This document shows, in pieces, positions 19,020-27,948 of a stretch of DNA of 64,000 nt; the first letter of the stretch is position 1; each line of letters begins with the position of its first letter. Under the pieces are notes generated by a model. The model had not been told where the DNA came from. It did not search any database and worked only from the letters and a program-made list of their open reading frames with translations. The stretch lies in assembly GCA_902619375.1 (NCBI GenBank), contig CACNEB010000006.1:1-64000 (forward strand). The letters run 5' to 3'. The stretch comes from an uncultured Alphaproteobacteria bacterium. Its GTDB lineage: Bacteria; Pseudomonadota; Alphaproteobacteria; HIMB59. A program made the translations under genes and the position numbers.

Positions 19020-19805
19020 ATGAATTTACTAATAGTTAATGGATATGACAAAAACGGATGGGGTAAACTAGCTAGATATGGATTACAACCAATATGTGAG
19101 TTTTACAGAGACCAACTAAAAATAATTAATTCAAAAATAAAAACTACATTCATTTATCCATCTATGAACTTAGATGAAAATTATGATGAAAGTTTCATCA
19201 AATCATTTACCGGCATTGTGTGGACAGGTTCAAGTCTCAATATTTATGATAATACAAGAGAAATTAAAAACCAAATTTCTCTCATGAAAAAGTTATCAAA
19301 GTTAAAGGTGAATATGTTTGGTAGTTGTTGGGGTATGCAACTTTTTACTGTTGCAAATGGTGGCGCAGTTAAAAAAAATCCTAAAGGTAGAGAAATTGGA
19401 ATAGCCTATAATATAAATATTAATAAATATGGTGCGCATCATCCAATGTACAAAGATAAGCCCTTGATATTTGATGCTTTTGCTTCTCATATTGACCATA
19501 TATCCCAAAAGCCAAATAGCACTCATGTTCTTTCAGACAATCATTACTCAATTCAGTCTCTTGTAAGCAATAAATTTTGGGGTACCCAATATCATCCTGA
19601 ATTTAATTTTAAATACACAGGACAAATTTTAAATGCAAGAAAAAATATTTTACTCAAAGAAAAACTGTTTAGTAAAAATCAAATACAAGGGTTAATCAAA
19701 GACTTTAAAAGACCTAATAACAAGAGTTATAGTCAATCTTTGTTAAAAGATACGTTAAGACACAAAGAATTAAAAAATTGGCTAAGTTATTTAAGAAAGA
19801 ATTAA
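19020..19805 (+). CDS. Class I glutamine amidotransferase-like protein
   Basis: The 261-residue protein has the class I amidotransferase fold with nucleophile elbow MFGSCWGMQ (Cys103) and QYHPEF (His192, Glu194), completing the catalytic triad. The VWTGSSLNIYD segment resembles the family's oxyanion strand. It begins LLIVNGYDKNGWGKL, like stand-alone GMP-synthase-type amidotransferase domains that act on amines or amino acid conjugates. There is no synthetase partner beside it, so the acceptor is unknown; gamma-glutamyl hydrolase activity is an alternative. It converges on the LOG gene with a 4-base overlap. Confidence 0.75.
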   Translation: MNLLIVNGYDKNGWGKLARYGLQPICEFYRDQLKIINSKIKTTFIYPSMNLDENYDESFIKSFTGIVWTGSSLNIYDNTREIKNQISLMKKLSKLKVNMFGSCWGMQLFTVANGGAVKKNPKGREIGIAYNININKYGAHHPMYKDKPLIFDAFASHIDHISQKPNSTHVLSDNHYSIQSLVSNKFWGTQYHPEFNFKYTGQILNARKNILLKEKLFSKNQIQGLIKDFKRPNNKSYSQSLLKDTLRHKELKNWLSYLRKN

Positions 19806-20353
19806 TATAATTCTTTAAATTCTTTTAGATTATTACAAACTGAAAATAAATCTTTAAAGTTTTTATAAGCAAATTTGGAGTTCATTACTTTCTTATATTG
19901 ATTAATTATATCAGACCAATAATTATTATAATTAAGCAAAATACATTTTTTACCCTTTATAACACCCAATTGAAGAGCGCTGATTACTAAACTAATTTCT
20001 TCTATTGTTCCCCCACCCCCGGGTAAAGCGACAAAACTATCTGACATTTGTAAAAACTTTTTTTTTCTTTGCTCCATTGTTTTCGTAACATATATTTTGT
20101 TGATTTTTGTGTGAATTTTCTCACGCTTATCTAGAAAAGATGGGATGATACCAGTTATATGGGCGTTATATTTTAATGCTGTCTTAGCAACAACACCCAT
20201 TAATCCATTTTCTCCACCTCCATAAACAATGTCATAATCATTTTGTGCTAGATATTTTGTAACTGTTATAGCTAAATCTTTAAAATTTTTGTTTGATCCA
20301 AACATAGATCCGCAAAATACGGCAACTTTATGTTTAGAATTTTTTAATTTCAT
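19802..20353 (-). CDS. LOG family protein (nucleoside 5'-monophosphate phosphoribohydrolase-like)
   Basis: The 183-residue protein has the Rossmann start VAVFCGSMFGSNKNF, the DIVYGGGENGLMG segment, EQRKKKF around Arg96, and the hallmark PGGGGTIEE at 111-119 shared by TIGR00730 LOG proteins. Plant and bacterial members cleave cytokinin nucleotides to free base; many bacterial members act on other purine nucleotides. The active-site Arg and Glu appear present. It converges on the amidotransferase gene, sharing stop-codon bases. Confidence 0.85.
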   Translation of the reverse strand: MKLKNSKHKVAVFCGSMFGSNKNFKDLAITVTKYLAQNDYDIVYGGGENGLMGVVAKTALKYNAHITGIIPSFLDKREKIHTKINKIYVTKTMEQRKKKFLQMSDSFVALPGGGGTIEEISLVISALQLGVIKGKKCILLNYNNYWSDIINQYKKVMNSKFAYKNFKDLFSVCNNLKEFKELY

Positions 20354-20384
20354 ATAGATTTACTGTACAACAATATTGAAAAAA

Positions 20385-20675
20385 ATGACTAAAAAAAATA
20401 ACATTGAAGAGCTTAAAAAAGTAAGAAAGAAAATTGATAATATTGATAACAAGATTATTGAGCTAATTGGTGATAGATTTAAAGAAATACACAAAGTCAC
20501 TAAATTAAAGGAAAATAGAGAAGAAATAATTGATCACGAAAGAATTACTCATATTTTAAAGTCTGTTCAATCAAAAGCAAAAAAAAATAAAATTGACGCT
20601 GAAATAATTGTTAGAATTTGGCAAATTTTTATACAAGAAGCTATAAAACTAGAGTCTGCAAAAATAAAAAAATAA
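20385..20675 (+). CDS. Chorismate mutase, AroQ type
   Basis: The 96-residue, all-helical protein shows LKKVRKKIDNIDNKIIELI and DRFKEIHKVTKLK, the first-helix Arg and inter-helix Arg/Lys pattern of AroQ chorismate mutases, and DHERITHIL with a conserved Glu-Arg, plus a third helix. It would convert chorismate to prephenate. The ATG at 20385 fits better than a TTG three codons upstream. The stop is flush against the convergent Mrp-type gene. Confidence 0.8.
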   Translation: MTKKNNIEELKKVRKKIDNIDNKIIELIGDRFKEIHKVTKLKENREEIIDHERITHILKSVQSKAKKNKIDAEIIVRIWQIFIQEAIKLESAKIKK

Positions 20676-22358
20676 TCACACCAAAACGATTACTAACATT
20701 ATAAATAAAATTGATATTAGAATTGTGCCTGCAAAACTAGGTGTTGTAACTTTAATGTAGGATAAATTACTAAATTTATAAGATTTACTTAACACTTGTT
20801 TAAAAGATAAACCTAAATTTTTATATAAACTATCTGTTAATAGGCCTATTTTTTTAAATAAGGGTTTACCAATACCAGGTAACATTTTTCTGTAAAACCA
20901 ATCAGAATTTAAAACAGTTGATCTAATCTCGGAGGGATAAAGTTTAAATTTAACTAAAAATAAAAATGCAATAATTGCAAAAACTAAAAGTTGTAGCTGA
21001 CTTATTACATGGTCTAAAGTATAGGGCTGATACTCTACTGTGTATGGAAGTATTTGATACAAATATTTTGGGAATACGCCTATAGCAATACATAAAAAAG
21101 CAGCGATACCCATTGCAATGAGCATATTAATTGGGGCCTCTTTAACTTTATTCTTCCTCTCGTGTGCAAAAAAAGCAAAGTAAGGTATCTTTATTCCCGA
21201 GTGCTCCAAAACACCTGCGGAAGCAAAGAATAAAATAAAGTAAATTAAAACCATTCCCATACCTCCAAGCGAGGACATTATTAAAGATTTAGCAACAAAT
21301 CCGCTGAACAACGGAAATGCAGAAATAGACATGGCCCCTATAATGCAAAATATTGTTGTGAATGGCATGTATTTGTAAAGGCCACCTAATTCAGAAGCTT
21401 TTGTTGTTCCAGCTCTGTATAAGACAGCACCCATACTCATAAACAAAAGAGCTTTATAAATTATATGAACGAACGCATGCGCTACCGTTCCATTAAGAGA
21501 AAGTTCTGTCCCAATACCAATACCAACAACCATAAAGCCTAATTGGTTATTAAGACTAAATGACAAAACTCTTCTTAAATCATTTTCTATAACTGCAAAA
21601 AATACTGGAAAAGCTGTCATTATTGCACCTATCCAAATCAGTGAGTCAGTGCCTGGAAAAGTTCTAGCTAAAGCATAAATTGCCAATTTTGTTGTAAAAG
21701 CAGAAAGTGCCACTGTGCCAGTAACTGAAGACTCGGGGTAAGAGTCTTGTAGCCAACCATTTAAAAGAGGAAATGCAGCCTTGATACCAAAAGCAATAAA
21801 TATAAAAATTCCAAAATTTGTTTTTAAATCTAGAACAACTAAATTATGGTTTCCTGTTTGATATAGCATTAAACATGCGCCAATTAAAAGTAATACACCT
21901 GAAGAAACTTGAATGATCAAATATCTCATAGCTGCATCTTTTGCTGCATTTGTATTTCCAGCAAAAACTATAAAGACTGAAGTAAGAGCTGTTGCTTCCC
22001 ACCAAATAAATAAACTAAAAAAATCTCCTGCGTGGAGAGCACCAATAGCAGATCCTGCATAAGCTAGTGTCGCCATGTGCTCCATTAAATTTTTACTGTG
22101 CCAGCTAAAAATTATTACAAGTATAGCTGCAATATGAAAAATAATAGCAAATGGAAGAGTTAAACTATCTGATTGATATAATATTAAATTTAAACCAAGT
22201 ATGTCCCACTCTAAAAAAGTTCCATAACCATTAAATAAAGATAAAGCTGATAAACCCACCGATAATAACATCGCAGGATGTCTAAAGTATTGTGGGATGG
22301 TTGGCAATAAGAATGAAGTAATTATCATTATTAAACCGGGAATAAAATTACTGATCAT
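20676..22358 (-). CDS. Mrp-type antiporter membrane subunit, third MrpD/NuoL-like module
   Basis: The 560-residue protein has about 14 hydrophobic helices of the proton-conducting transporter family. The key charged residues are seen: WWEATALTSV with the TM5 glutamate and IKAAFPLLNGWL with the TM7 lysine, then a His-containing GTVAHAFVHIIYKALLFM. A C-terminal helical extension of about 100 residues after the antiporter core recalls a lateral-helix region. It is the last gene of the antiporter operon, overlapping the small upstream gene by 11 bases. It is more likely a divergent MrpD/MrpA-N copy than a complex I subunit, because no nuo genes lie nearby. Confidence 0.85.
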   Translation of the reverse strand: MISNFIPGLIMIITSFLLPTIPQYFRHPAMLLSVGLSALSLFNGYGTFLEWDILGLNLILYQSDSLTLPFAIIFHIAAILVIIFSWHSKNLMEHMATLAYAGSAIGALHAGDFFSLFIWWEATALTSVFIVFAGNTNAAKDAAMRYLIIQVSSGVLLLIGACLMLYQTGNHNLVVLDLKTNFGIFIFIAFGIKAAFPLLNGWLQDSYPESSVTGTVALSAFTTKLAIYALARTFPGTDSLIWIGAIMTAFPVFFAVIENDLRRVLSFSLNNQLGFMVVGIGIGTELSLNGTVAHAFVHIIYKALLFMSMGAVLYRAGTTKASELGGLYKYMPFTTIFCIIGAMSISAFPLFSGFVAKSLIMSSLGGMGMVLIYFILFFASAGVLEHSGIKIPYFAFFAHERKNKVKEAPINMLIAMGIAAFLCIAIGVFPKYLYQILPYTVEYQPYTLDHVISQLQLLVFAIIAFLFLVKFKLYPSEIRSTVLNSDWFYRKMLPGIGKPLFKKIGLLTDSLYKNLGLSFKQVLSKSYKFSNLSYIKVTTPSFAGTILISILFIMLVIVLV

Positions 22359-22581
22359 AATAATCCTCCTTCCTCATTAAGAATTTCCTCAGCCACTTTC
22401 CTAACATGACTATAAAAACAAAACTTACGAAACCGAAAAATGCTGGGAAGCCATATATCTCGGCAAAGGAAAAGTATTCATGTCTGTGAAAAGTAAAGTC
22501 TAAAAGAATTAAAAGTGCTCCGATTATAAGTATATACTTTGTAAAGCTTTTACCCATACTCTTTAAATCATTTTTTTTCAT
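22348..22581 (-). CDS. Small two-helix membrane protein of the antiporter operon
   Basis: The 77-residue protein has two hydrophobic segments, KYILIIGALLILLDF (about 16-30) and GFPAFFGFVSFVFIVMLG (about 45-62), separated by the polar sequence FHRHEYFSF, and ends in a charged tail. It does not match MrpC, MrpF or MrpG. It is wedged between two large antiporter modules, starting directly at the upstream gene's stop and overlapping the next by 11 bases, so it is very probably a structural or accessory subunit. Function is not known. Confidence 0.7.
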   Translation of the reverse strand: MKKNDLKSMGKSFTKYILIIGALLILLDFTFHRHEYFSFAEIYGFPAFFGFVSFVFIVMLGKWLRKFLMRKEDYYDQ

Positions 22582-24033
22582 TTAATTCACTATTACTCCA
22601 CTAATATTATTCAAAAAATAGTTTGCATAAAAAAAGAAAACTAAACAGCCTAAACCTGTAATTAATGGTGGCCAAACAGTTAAAGGGGCTTTAGTTAATT
22701 TTATCTCTTTCTTAGAGTTTTGGGTGAAACCTATTACTACAGGCTGTAATAGATAATAAATATTTAGCAATGAGGAAATACCTAAGATTATTGCAACGAT
22801 TATAAATTCTCTCTCAATAGAGCCCATGATTAAATAAAATTTACTCCAAGAACCAATAAAGGGAGGAACCCCAATGATAGATAGAGCCCCTAAAGTGTAA
22901 GCAAAAAATATTAACGGTAATTTGTAGCCCATACCTTTTAGGTCACTTACCTTTTTAATATGGGCAGTTACATAAATAGCACCTGCACAGAAGAATAGAG
23001 TTATCTTACCTAAAGCATGAGTTATAATATGAAAAGATGCTCCTTTTAGAGCTAAAGATGAAGCCAAAGCTGCTCCCAAAATAATATAGGAAAGTTGACT
23101 TATAGTAGAATAAGCTAATCTCGCTTTTAAGTCATCTTTTGTTATCGCTATGATACTGGAAGCCATTATAGTGAAACATGCTAACCAGACTAACCAGTCA
23201 GAGCTTTTTGTTTGAAGTAAAAAGTCTGGACCAACAATATAAACAACAACCACGAGAAAGCTAAATACACCAGCTTTTACTACAGCTACGGCGTGGAGTA
23301 ATGCAGAAACTGGAGTTGGCGCCACCATTGCAGCAGGCAACCAACGATGAATAGGCATAATTGCTGCTTTACCTATACCAAACACAAGCATAGCTATTAG
23401 AAAAGATAGGTACTCTGCTGGGAATTTATTCATAAGTATTCCCCCATCTTGAAAATCTAAAGTCCCTGTTTTAAGCCAAATCCAAAATATAGCTGGTAAG
23501 AAAAATATTAAAGAGGTACCCACTAAAATCGACAAATAGAGCCTTCCTGCAGATTGCGACTCAGCGTTTTGCTTATGTCCAACTAAAGGGAAAGTTGAAA
23601 AAGTTAATATTTCATAAAAAATAAATAAGACTAGAAGATTTCCAGACCAAGCTATTGCCAATGCAGCATGGATTGCGATTGAATAAAAAATTACAAATCT
23701 TGTTTGATTTTTTTCACCAGCACCCCTCATATAACCAATAGTGTAGATAGATGCTAGTATCCATAATGAAGATGCCACTAAACTAAAAATAGATCCAAGA
23801 GCTGATACTTTAAAAGCAAAATCTACCCCATCAAAAAGTGTAAAAAAAGTTATTTGATATACCTCATTATTTTGTATTCCATGAAAAATTTTTAAACTGA
23901 TTACAAAGGTTATGAGACCTCCAATTATACCAAAAGAGTCTCTTAAGTTATCATTATATTTACAGACATAAGAAAATAATGCTGCAAAAAGTGGGGTGAT
24001 AATACCTAGTATAATTAAAAATGAATTACTCAA
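22582..24033 (-). CDS. Mrp-type antiporter membrane subunit, second MrpD/NuoN-like module
   Basis: The 483-residue protein has about 14 hydrophobic helices. FIFYEILTFSTFPLVGH carries the TM5 glutamate, and GKAAIMPIHRWLPAAM holds the TM7 lysine and the HRWLP motif, followed by the family's TPVSALLHAVAVVKAG. KDDLKARLAYSTISQL and HALGKITLFFCAG are further motifs. It should conduct protons within the complex. It overlaps the stop of MrpD upstream by 4 bases, so translation is coupled. Which module corresponds to the N-terminal half of MrpA is not certain. Confidence 0.88.
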   Translation of the reverse strand: MSNSFLIILGIITPLFAALFSYVCKYNDNLRDSFGIIGGLITFVISLKIFHGIQNNEVYQITFFTLFDGVDFAFKVSALGSIFSLVASSLWILASIYTIGYMRGAGEKNQTRFVIFYSIAIHAALAIAWSGNLLVLFIFYEILTFSTFPLVGHKQNAESQSAGRLYLSILVGTSLIFFLPAIFWIWLKTGTLDFQDGGILMNKFPAEYLSFLIAMLVFGIGKAAIMPIHRWLPAAMVAPTPVSALLHAVAVVKAGVFSFLVVVVYIVGPDFLLQTKSSDWLVWLACFTIMASSIIAITKDDLKARLAYSTISQLSYIILGAALASSLALKGASFHIITHALGKITLFFCAGAIYVTAHIKKVSDLKGMGYKLPLIFFAYTLGALSIIGVPPFIGSWSKFYLIMGSIEREFIIVAIILGISSLLNIYYLLQPVVIGFTQNSKKEIKLTKAPLTVWPPLITGLGCLVFFFYANYFLNNISGVIVN

Positions 24034-25526
24034 TTTTGGTAACCTGATATTAAATAGTCTGCGGATAAGTTAGAAAATTCAATTATTGGTGTTGAATATA
24101 TCCCAAAAACAATGATTGAAATTGTAACTATCCATATTGGTAAATAAATATAAGCATCTTCTTTTTCAGATTTAAATTTAATTTCTGAAAACCACATCTG
24201 TTCCACTATTTTCCAGAAATATACAACAGCTAATGCAGAGCTTACCGCAACTAAAGCGATTGAAAAATACATCTGGTTTGTATAAAGAGCTTGAAATAAA
24301 TATAATTTTGAAATGAAACCATTTGTTAGAGGTAGTCCAATTAAAGATAATCCACAAATTAATAAAGCAAATGAAGTTATGGGGTATTTATAGCCAAAAC
24401 CTTTTAAACTGTTTAAGGTTACTCTATCCTTATAAAGAATAGCGAAGTAACCAACAGCCATAAATAATCCTCCTTTGATCAAAGCATGATTAAATATATG
24501 CACAAAGCCCGAAGCTACTCCACTGTGGTCTTTAAGGCTAAAAGCCAGTGTGATGTAACCAATTTGCGCAATTGAGGAAAATGCCAAAAGTTTTTTGATA
24601 TCATCTTGATAGATGGCTATTACAGTCCCAATGAATATAGCGAGTAGAGATAGAGGATACAAAACAAAATCTAAAAACAAACTTAAATAGCTCGGATAAA
24701 TTATGAATACTTCGTACAAAAGTCTCACAAAAAAATAAAGAATTGTTTTTGTAGCTAAAGCAGCCAAAAGTGTTGAGACAGCTGATGGAGCATAACTATA
24801 TGCAGGTGGTAACCAAATATGGACAGGAAAAATTGCAGCCTTTACCATAAGACCTATAAGCATGAATGACATACCTGCGAAGATAGCTAACTGGCCATCG
24901 GAATATTGGGCCAGTTGAATTACAAGATCATTCATGTTCAGCGTACCTGTCATAGCGTAGGCAAAGCCAACCCCAATTACATAAAATGTAGCCCCGATCG
25001 CACCGATAATTAGATAATTAAAAGCTGCGAGTAATGCTTTTCTATTTTGTCCTGCACCTAAGGCAATTAAAGAAATAGAAGCTAATGCAGATATTTCTAA
25101 AAAGACAAATAAATTGAAAATATCATTAGTTAAAATAATCCCGTTCAGGCTTCCAATTGCCAATAACCACAAAGAATAGGCCTTTCCAGAGTCCCTATAG
25201 TCAATTTCATTCAAGAAGATTTTTCTTGAGTAAAATGTTGATACCAAAACAAAAATTGAAAATAACAATTGAAGTCCAATATTCACCCCATCTATTTTAA
25301 AAGAAATACCCCATGGTGGTTCCCAATTTCCAAACTCATATATAATTAAACCAGAAACAGAAATTTCTTTAAGAAGATGTAAAGATAAAAATAAATGTAA
25401 CAACAAAGTGATGATTGAAATTATCCAAGGCCATATTTTTGACGGCATAAATGCAATAATTGCAGAAATAAGTAGAGGTAAAACCACTACCAATGCAGGA
25501 GCATCGTCTAAAAATATATCAAACAT
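24030..25526 (-). CDS. mrpD: Mrp antiporter subunit D
   Basis: The 498-residue antiporter module directly follows mrpC, the normal place of mrpD. It has FLEISALASISLIALG with the TM5 glutamate, VKAAIFPVHIWLPPAYSYAP with the TM7 lysine, and NHALIKGGLFM with the half-channel His and Lys. About 14 helices are evident. Of the three modules in this operon it is closest to classical MrpD in position and in the HIWLPPAY motif. Confidence 0.92.
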   Translation of the reverse strand: MFDIFLDDAPALVVVLPLLISAIIAFMPSKIWPWIISIITLLLHLFLSLHLLKEISVSGLIIYEFGNWEPPWGISFKIDGVNIGLQLLFSIFVLVSTFYSRKIFLNEIDYRDSGKAYSLWLLAIGSLNGIILTNDIFNLFVFLEISALASISLIALGAGQNRKALLAAFNYLIIGAIGATFYVIGVGFAYAMTGTLNMNDLVIQLAQYSDGQLAIFAGMSFMLIGLMVKAAIFPVHIWLPPAYSYAPSAVSTLLAALATKTILYFFVRLLYEVFIIYPSYLSLFLDFVLYPLSLLAIFIGTVIAIYQDDIKKLLAFSSIAQIGYITLAFSLKDHSGVASGFVHIFNHALIKGGLFMAVGYFAILYKDRVTLNSLKGFGYKYPITSFALLICGLSLIGLPLTNGFISKLYLFQALYTNQMYFSIALVAVSSALAVVYFWKIVEQMWFSEIKFKSEKEDAYIYLPIWIVTISIIVFGIYSTPIIEFSNLSADYLISGYQN

Positions 25527-25889
25527 TTATTTATCTGACTTTAGCTCCAAAGACTCTATTTCTTTTTCTTCAATTGTTTCGTAGTTCTTGTAAATTTGTA
25601 ATACTAAAGCTAATCCAAGCGCTGAAGTAGCCACTCCAACGACGATAGCGGTCAGTATTAAGACGTGTGGCAATGGATTTGAATAGGCATTTGCCATTTT
25701 TGTTAATATAGGGGCAGTTCCATCTAAAACTTTTGCGAGTGATACAAAAAATACAAAAACTGCAGTTTGAAAAATTGCTAAGCCAACTACTTTTTTTAAA
25801 TAGTTTTGACTTGTGATGATTATAAATAATCCGCCAACCATAAGTAAAATAAAGGCAAAATGGTTCCAAAAATAAATAAAATTAATCAT
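25527..25889 (-). CDS. mrpC: Mrp antiporter subunit C (NuoK-like)
   Basis: The protein has three hydrophobic helices and the NuoK-like motif LKKVVGLAIFQTAVFVFFVSLA, with DGTAPI and PLPHVLILTAIVVGVATSALGLAL at the end, typical of MrpC. I use the ATG at 25889 (120 residues, MINFIYFW), which overlaps the mrpB stop by 8 bases; an in-frame ATG at 25928 would add 13 residues inside mrpB. It is followed directly by mrpD, as in other Mrp operons. Confidence 0.9.
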   Translation of the reverse strand: MINFIYFWNHFAFILLMVGGLFIIITSQNYLKKVVGLAIFQTAVFVFFVSLAKVLDGTAPILTKMANAYSNPLPHVLILTAIVVGVATSALGLALVLQIYKNYETIEEKEIESLELKSDK

Positions 25890-26319
25890 TAATTTCCCCA
25901 AAGGAAGCAAAAGAGTGATACAAAGCAATCATTACAGTTGCAACTGTAATGCCTACTCCTAGCTCAACTAATATAATACCAATATGTTGACCAGTTGATG
26001 GGTCTGATGACAAAACATTGTAATCTAAATACATCCCATCAAGAAATATTGAAACTATTCCGACACCTGCATATAACAAAACACCTATGCACATTAAATA
26101 TCGATTGATCATTATTGGAACTAAAGTTTCTCCTTTTGAAAGCCCAAATATCATTGAATACAATATAAATGCTGCCGCTACTATTACCCCAGCCTGAAAT
26201 CCACCGCCTGGTCCATAGTCACCATGAAATTGAACGTAAAGCCCAAATATAATAATCGGTGCAAAAAGAATTTTGCTAACAACGCTTAATACTGGACTAG
26301 ATGAAATTTTATCTCTCAT
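25882..26319 (-). CDS. mrpB: Mrp antiporter subunit B (MnhB domain)
   Basis: The 145-residue membrane protein has four hydrophobic helices and the MnhB signature FHGDYGPGGGFQAGVIVA near residues 28-45. The C-terminal LVELGVGITVATVMIALYH completes the family. It follows the MbhD/MbhE-like gene with an 11-base overlap and precedes mrpC. In classical Mrp operons it follows the long mrpA gene; here that function is split. Confidence 0.92.
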   Translation of the reverse strand: MRDKISSSPVLSVVSKILFAPIIIFGLYVQFHGDYGPGGGFQAGVIVAAAFILYSMIFGLSKGETLVPIMINRYLMCIGVLLYAGVGIVSIFLDGMYLDYNVLSSDPSTGQHIGIILVELGVGITVATVMIALYHSFASFGEIND

Positions 26320-26878
26320 TTTTTTTATTTTTTTTAAAATTAGTTTTACGATTAAGAGTGTTGCTAGTTAATAAAGCAATGACACCTAAGCCTGCGGTAA
26401 ATATTACTATTGTTTCTCCCAAAGTATCGAAACCTCTATAACTTGCTAAAATATTAGTAACAACATTAGGTATATGAAAAAAATCTTTACTTTCCTTTAA
26501 GTACTCTGGAACTACATGAAGATGTATTGGTGCATTAGGATCTCCTAATAAAGGGAGGTTTGCAATTATAATAATCAATATAAGTGATATCGCTACTGCA
26601 AGAATAATGCTCGGAAATAAGTTTATTAATTTATTTTTTTTTCCTTCTGGTAATTTTGCAGCAGCCATTACCATTAAAATTGTTGATATACCAGAACCAA
26701 CTGCAGCTTCAGTAAATGCTACATCAACCGCATCTAAATTCACATATATAGCTGAGCATAACAAAGTAAAAGCGCCTGTGAGTGCAACAACACTTATTAA
26801 TGACGTAGTTTTAAAAATAAAAAAGGTTGTAACCAATAGAAGCGAAATTAAGAAAAAATTAATTAATAAAAAGTTCAT
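26309..26878 (-). CDS. MbhD-MbhE-like fusion, equivalent to the C-terminal part of MrpA
   Basis: The 189-residue membrane protein combines two small domains. Residues about 1-75 form a DUF4040/MbhD region with VALTGAFTLLCSAIY, DAVDVAFTEAAVG and GISTILMVMAA. Residues about 85-180 form an MbhE region with YRGFDTLGETIVIFTAGLGVIALL. In typical MrpA these domains sit at the C-terminus of one 800-950 aa protein. Here they are a separate gene, as in archaeal Mbh and some split Mrp systems. It overlaps mrpG by 4 bases and mrpB by 11. Confidence 0.82.
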   Translation of the reverse strand: MNFLLINFFLISLLLVTTFFIFKTTSLISVVALTGAFTLLCSAIYVNLDAVDVAFTEAAVGSGISTILMVMAAAKLPEGKKNKLINLFPSIILAVAISLILIIIIANLPLLGDPNAPIHLHVVPEYLKESKDFFHIPNVVTNILASYRGFDTLGETIVIFTAGLGVIALLTSNTLNRKTNFKKNKKNER

Positions 26879-27189
26879 TTTTTATTTTTTCCCTTTGGCT
26901 TATAACCCGACTCATGTGCAAATAAAGCTATTGCATGGCCTGTTACAGGGCTAGTAAATATTAAAAATAACGGTATTAATAAGAGTTTAAGACTTAATAA
27001 ACTAAAACCTGAATAAACTATCAAAGCTAAGACTATAAAACCTGATCCTAGAGTATCAATTAAACCAGCAGCGTGTATTCTACTAAATACATCGGGTAAC
27101 TTTATAAGGCCTAGACTTCCAGATAAAATGAAGAAGCAGCCAATAGCTAATAAGACCAAAGAAATTAACTCGATATAATTATACGACAT
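26875..27189 (-). CDS. mrpG: Mrp antiporter subunit G
   Basis: The 104-residue protein has three hydrophobic helices and the MrpG pattern GSLGLIKLPDVFSRIHAAGLIDTLG, with the conserved RxHAA block, followed by VTGHAIALFAHESGYKP near the end. It overlaps mrpF by 11 bases and the downstream MbhD-like gene by 4. MrpG is needed for assembly of Na+/H+ antiport complexes in other bacteria. Confidence 0.92.
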   Translation of the reverse strand: MSYNYIELISLVLLAIGCFFILSGSLGLIKLPDVFSRIHAAGLIDTLGSGFIVLALIVYSGFSLLSLKLLLIPLFLIFTSPVTGHAIALFAHESGYKPKGKNKK

Positions 27190-27448
27190 TACTTTTTTTT
27201 CTTTTTATTTTGTAATACCTAAGTATTGCAATGGTGCCTAAAAAATTCAAAAGTATATACATCAAAGAAATATCGACAAAATCAGGTCTATCGAATGCAA
27301 AACCATGAACACTGATACCTATAGCTATAATAGTTCCAATACTTGATATAGATAATATTCTATCAAAAGGAGTTGGTCCTTTGATTGCTCGAACTAAACA
27401 TAATGCTATAGAGACACCCAGAACAATTAATGTTGCAAAAAAAATCAT
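27179..27448 (-). CDS. mrpF: Mrp antiporter subunit F
   Basis: The 89-residue protein has three hydrophobic helices with the MrpF motif VRAIKGPTPFDRILSISSIGT and a conserved Asp in FDRPDFVDISLMYILLNFLGT, which has been implicated in cation movement in other MrpF proteins. The basic tail KIKRKKS is typical. It overlaps mrpE by 4 bases and mrpG by 11, so E-F-G are tightly coupled. Confidence 0.92.
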   Translation of the reverse strand: MIFFATLIVLGVSIALCLVRAIKGPTPFDRILSISSIGTIIAIGISVHGFAFDRPDFVDISLMYILLNFLGTIAILRYYKIKRKKSNVV

Positions 27449-27939
27449 TTATCTAAATCCGTTATTACTTTGTTCATATCATCTGTTTGCAAGTCTTCGG
27501 ATAACTTCTTACTTAATGCGTGAACTAGAAATGTTTTTTTATCTACTTCTATTGTTACTGTACCCGGAGTAAGAGTTATAGCGTTTGCATAGTTTGCAAT
27601 ACCTGTTCTATTCTTCTGAGATGCTTTAACACTTATGAGTTGTGGAGAGTATTTACCATTCCATATTAAAGCTGTTGTCGTAATTCCAGATTTAAAAATT
27701 TCTTTAAATAACCAAATCCAATAAAATGGTAATCTAAGAATAATTTTTAAAGGAAGAGAGTCTTCCTCGAGAGCTTTAGCTCTATAAGACATCCAAAAAA
27801 CAAAAAGAACACTGACTAGTCCAAAAAAAAGTAAAAGCGATTTAAGGTAACCAGATAAAATAAACCAGAATACAAAAAGTATTATGAAATAAGTTATAAA
27901 TGATAAGGTCTTAAGTGAATCTTTATTAAGTTTAGCCAC
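27445..27939 (-). CDS. mrpE: Mrp antiporter subunit E
   Basis: The 164-residue protein has two to three N-terminal helices and a cytoplasmic C-terminal part containing YANAITLTPGTVTIEVD, the hallmark of MrpE, followed by LVHALSKKL. It is the first gene of the antiporter set and begins 9 bases after the stop of the formyltransferase gene. That spacing suggests either read-through from the catabolic operon or a promoter inside the upstream gene. Confidence 0.92.
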   Translation of the reverse strand: MAKLNKDSLKTLSFITYFIILFVFWFILSGYLKSLLLFFGLVSVLFVFWMSYRAKALEEDSLPLKIILRLPFYWIWLFKEIFKSGITTTALIWNGKYSPQLISVKASQKNRTGIANYANAITLTPGTVTIEVDKKTFLVHALSKKLSEDLQTDDMNKVITDLDK

Positions 27940-27948
27940 TAAAAGCTA

